A stretch of DNA of 64,000 nt from Opisthorchis felineus (Eukaryota; Platyhelminthes; Trematoda; Opisthorchiida; Opisthorchiidae): contig SJOL01008747.1 in assembly GCA_004794785.1 (NCBI GenBank), positions 66,612 through 130,611 on the forward strand. The letters run 5' to 3'. Both the position numbers and the translations under genes were made by a program. Shown piece by piece: positions 61,522 through 64,000 of this stretch. Within the stretch, counting starts at the first letter, position 1. Each line of letters starts with the position of its first letter. The notes below the pieces were generated by a model. That model searched no databases, was not told the DNA's origin, and was given only the letters and a program-made list of their open reading frames with translations.

Positions 61522-62637
61522 TCAGATCCGGAAAGTATGATTGCCAGTGAGAGGACTGGCACAAAAACTGTCTAGCATTGCTTTGCACTGGGTTCTAGAA
61601 AGAGCGTGTCCAACCGTCGGACGGAGGTTATTCCACTCAGCTACTACCAGAATTGAGAAAAAAATTTGCCTGATGGAAGTGTGAACTCTGAGCTTGAAAA
61701 TCTTCTTACCATGTCCCCGCCGTGTGCTTTCTGGGTCAACGGTGAAAAACCTGTTGGCCAAATCTTGTTCAAACAGGGCATAAGTAAGAATTAGGTCCCC
61801 TCGGAGGCGGCGATACTCGAGGGGAAAGAGGTCAAGCGCCGTGAGACTTATTTCGTAGTCCACGGATTTAAGACCCGCAACCATTTTCGTAGCAGCTCGC
61901 TGGACATGCTCAGTGAGGGTTACGTCTTTCGCGCGCCCTGAGTACACAACTTGGTTGGCGTATTCAAGAAGCGGTCTGACGTAGGCCCCATAGAGTATTT
62001 GGGAGTCACTGCGAGTAATACGGGAGAAGGTGCGCCTAATCATCCGTAGAACGGCGAATGCCGTTCGGGTCGATTTCTCATAGTGCAGTGAAAAGGACAT
62101 GTTTGAAGAGAACCAGATGCCCAAATCCTTTTTGGTATCTACCTTCGTGATGTCTTCTGGTCCATTCTCACTATGCACGACATAGGCGTTTGCTGAGTCC
62201 CCTCCGAATGACATAGGGACGCACTTTTTGTAATTCAGAGGAAGGTGCCAGTCCAACGACCTCTGTTTTGCGGCGTCTACATCCATTTGGAGGGCACTGG
62301 CACTGGAACTCCGGGACTTCAAGTCGTCCGCAAAAAGTAGACATGGACTTGAAAGAACGTCTAAAAGGTCGCCCACATATATCAGAGACAGCAGTGGTCG
62401 CAAAACGGAGCCTTGAGGAACTCTAATGGAGACTGGTGCTGGAGAAGAGTAGGTCGAGCCTACTTTCACTCGAAATGTTCTATCTGATAGAAAAGCCTTG
62501 ATCCAGTGTAAGATTTTCCCTTGAATCCCGTAAGACTCGAGTTTGTGGAGCAGCGGGACGTGTGGGACTCGATCGAATGCTTTTGAGAAGTCGAAAAATG
62601 TGGCATCTGGTTTGGGTCCCCCGTCCTCAGATCGGGT
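61522..62637 (-). CDS. CR1-like reverse transcriptase, 3' half (open, 5'-truncated)
   Basis: This frame is open from about 62637 to a stop at 61522 (roughly 370 codons) and lacks the start of the protein. Conserved motifs appear in order: [13 protein letters not shown] (motif A aspartate), [28 protein letters not shown] (motif B), LLFADDLK (catalytic FADD), [12 protein letters not shown], and a long C-terminal connection region with [28 protein letters not shown] and a helical tail ending in GNHTFRI. Absence of stops over this length suggests a fairly young insertion. The glycine usual in VPQGSVLGPLL is arginine here. No endonuclease remains, so the copy cannot move on its own. Confidence 0.88.
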   Translation of the reverse strand, partial: TRSEDGGPKPDATFFDFSKAFDRVPHVPLLHKLESYGIQGKILHWIKAFLSDRTFRVKVGSTYSSPAPVSIRVPQGSVLRPLLSLIYVGDLLDVLSSPCLLFADDLKSRSSSASALQMDVDAAKQRSLDWHLPLNYKKCVPMSFGGDSANAYVVHSENGPEDITKVDTKKDLGIWFSSNMSFSLHYEKSTRTAFAVLRMIRRTFSRITRSDSQILYGAYVRPLLEYANQVVYSGRAKDVTLTEHVQRAATKMVAGLKSVDYEISLTALDLFPLEYRRLRGDLILTYALFEQDLANRFFTVDPESTRRGHGKKIFKLRVHTSIRQIFFSILVVAEWNNLRPTVGHALSRTQCKAMLDSFCASPLTGNHTFRI

Positions 62638-63240
62638 TCAGCTGTCCATAAATACGAGCATCTTCGTCACGCAACAACGGTTTGGGAGAAAGCACAAAGA
62701 CCATCCGGTGTAATGGACAAGCGTTCGCGGCGACAAAAAAACGCAGGAAATTAACGTCGCCCTTGCTGTGTCCGGCCACGTCGCAGAGCAGAAAAATGGG
62801 AGCGGAGTATCTTCTAGTGTCAACAACAGGCGCATCCCGCTTGACCGGTAACGTTTGAACCAAAAAACAATCTTATTTGTTTGAAGCGGAGTCGCATGAT
62901 GGAATTCTGGATAAAAGGTCGGAATGGGGATTCTTCTTTGCACTACGATGGAAGATCGTGTAGGTATGCGAACACAGTGCGGTAATCAACCGTTGTCCCA
63001 TAGCAGCAGATGACTTCGTTTGAGACTGTAGAATGAAGCAGGAAACACGGCCCTATGATCAGAAGAAATGGTGGATTTTGATCCAGGAAGATACTTATGA
63101 AACATTTTGATAGCCCAATATACCGCAAGTGCTTCCCGTTGAGGTTGAGAATACACACGTTCTGCTTTTGAGAGTCGACGGGAAATAAATATCACCGGTC
63201 TGCCAAACTGTTCAAGGATTGCTCCTATTCCCGTCACGAA
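62638..63240 (-). pseudogene. Ty3/gypsy pol fragment (RNase H to integrase N-terminus)
   Basis: On the minus strand 63237-62986 reads TGIGAILEQFGRPVIFISRR, then LSKAERVYSQPQREALAVYW and a SSDHRA motif. This is the RNase H domain of a Ty3/gypsy polyprotein, with the catalytic Glu (REALAV) and Asp (SSDH) visible. After two frame changes it continues at 62863 with LPVKRDAPVVDTRRY and a REGLSI-like stretch leading toward the integrase zinc-binding region. The upstream RT and downstream integrase core are absent. Both ends are cut by other elements: RTE copy C at about 63241 and the CR1 copy at about 62637. No LTR is visible. Confidence 0.82.
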
Positions 63241-64000
63241 GAGACTGGGCCTAACCGAGGTGTGACGGTTTGTGCACCTCAGTGATCCATTAAGCTACAC
63301 TTGGGGGTGTCCCCGCGACACTCACAGAGTCTCTCATACCAGGTTGGTCAGTTGTTAGAGGTCTGACGGACACAGTCTCCTGGTCCTCCAGGTTGGGGGT
63401 TGGAACGCGTGGCGACTTGTTCCGTAGAAATGGTAATGCATTTGTATTTCCTGCCAAACACCGCTGCCTTGCGATTAGGCTTTTGAGCCAAAGACTTTGG
63501 TTGAGGACACTGATCGTCCTCCTGTCTAGGAATGGGTGCCCTGACAATATCCTAGCCCACATAAAACCATGATGCATACGTCTAACAATAAACTCATGCC
63601 ACATCGGCCATCGCGTGGTGCCACCATTTGGGTCATCTCACCCGTTGGATACAGCAGGGCGGGTAAGCGAAAACAAGCTACTGATGACGCCTCCCTTCTT
63701 TCTCCTTCACATACTTATTCTTCCCCCTCTCCCCCTGTAGGCCCAGCACTTAAGACTGATGACTCCGCTCGTCTTGCATCGGTTTTGCGTGCAACATCTG
63801 CTCGTCACATGGCGCCGACATCCTTAGGTATCTGCAAATCATTCCTCAAGCCTCGATACCCAGTCTATCTGGCCGCCTTCAATGTCCGCACTCTGAAGCA
63901 AGCAGGAAAACCCAAGCTGCTCTTGCTCTCACACTGGACTCACTTGGCATTGGTGTGTGCTGTGTCTCAGAAACAAGAATTCAAGATGTAAGCACAGTGG
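63241..64000 (+). mobile_element. RTE 5' end running off the window (copy C)
   Basis: This plus-strand copy carries the 5' untranslated region (63241-63568) and the start of the endonuclease frame from 63569 (MMHTSNNKLMPHRPSRG). It continues through the serine-rich leader to PVYLAAFNVRTLKQAG. The AAFNVRT landmark is the first endonuclease motif. Soon after it the frame slips: the QQAALALTLDSLG stretch of copy A appears here only in shifted form. Relative to copy A it lacks about 24 bases between the SSPSP and VGPAL codons. The 5' end abuts a Ty3/gypsy fragment on the opposite strand. The rest of the element lies beyond position 64000. Confidence 0.85.

Larger units (their letters stand above)
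61362..62637 (-). mobile_element. CR1-like non-LTR retrotransposon, 5'-truncated copy
   Basis: On the minus strand this copy contains the second half of a CR1/jockey-type reverse transcriptase, a 3' untranslated region of about 150 bp (61521-61397), and a terminal array of three GATTCACG units (61373-61396). An 8-bp 3' repeat is a known hallmark of the CR1 clade. The 5' end is a sharp truncation against gypsy sequence at about 62637. The same 3' untranslated sequence recurs at 52808-53018. Confidence 0.87.

Noticed and set aside
1..64000. CRISPR array, operon or prokaryotic insertion
   Set aside because: No regularly spaced repeats, Shine-Dalgarno-led gene runs or prokaryotic transposase motifs were seen. 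The spliced gene and LINE content show eukaryotic nuclear DNA.

Overview
The window looks like nuclear DNA of a flatworm, most likely a digenean trematode. Coding density is very low. Host genes are interrupted by introns with GT/AG signals. The DNA is littered with decayed non-LTR retrotransposons of RTE and CR1 type, tRNA-derived SINEs, a Ty3/gypsy fragment and a hammerhead-ribozyme repeat. The endonuclease/reverse transcriptase sequences resemble those of flukes. The species assignment is inference; I see no operons, CRISPR arrays or prokaryotic signals.

The one host gene I can name is on the minus strand: the mitochondrial ATP synthase delta subunit (ATP5F1D, F1 central stalk). One exon lies at 51669-51923 and the last coding exon at 41462-41683. 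The splice phases join them cleanly. They are separated by an intron of about 10 kb that has become a retrotransposon landing zone. The exon with the start codon was not found.

Layout. 1-7.5 kb: mostly featureless, with two copies of a tRNA-derived SINE near 3.5 and 4.5 kb. 7.5-8.6 kb: 5'-truncated RTE copy with a (TTTAC)n tail. 9.8, 10.58 and 15.9 kb: decayed copies of a hammerhead repeat. 14-24 kb: exon-like minus-strand segments with splice signals from one or more unrecognised genes. 24-41 kb: nothing firm. 41.5-51.9 kb: ATP5F1D. Its intron holds a 3'-truncated RTE fragment, a long RTE copy with an intact endonuclease and a broken reverse transcriptase, fragments of a second RTE family in opposite orientations, an intact-looking hammerhead ribozyme, and SINEs. 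52.5-53.4 kb: a 295-bp inverted repeat, 99% identical between arms, around a CR1 3' end, just upstream of the ATP5F1D exon. 56.7-61.1 kb: copies of a repeat ending in (TAA)n. 61.1-64 kb: SINE, CR1, gypsy and RTE pieces packed end to end, the last running off the window.

The RTE and CR1 copies would have supplied reverse transcriptase activity when intact; the SINEs and the hammerhead repeat carry no recognisable coding capacity and presumably relied on such enzymes. No copy in the window looks fully competent. The strongest candidates for something unusual are the hammerhead repeat family and the long near-perfect inverted repeat.
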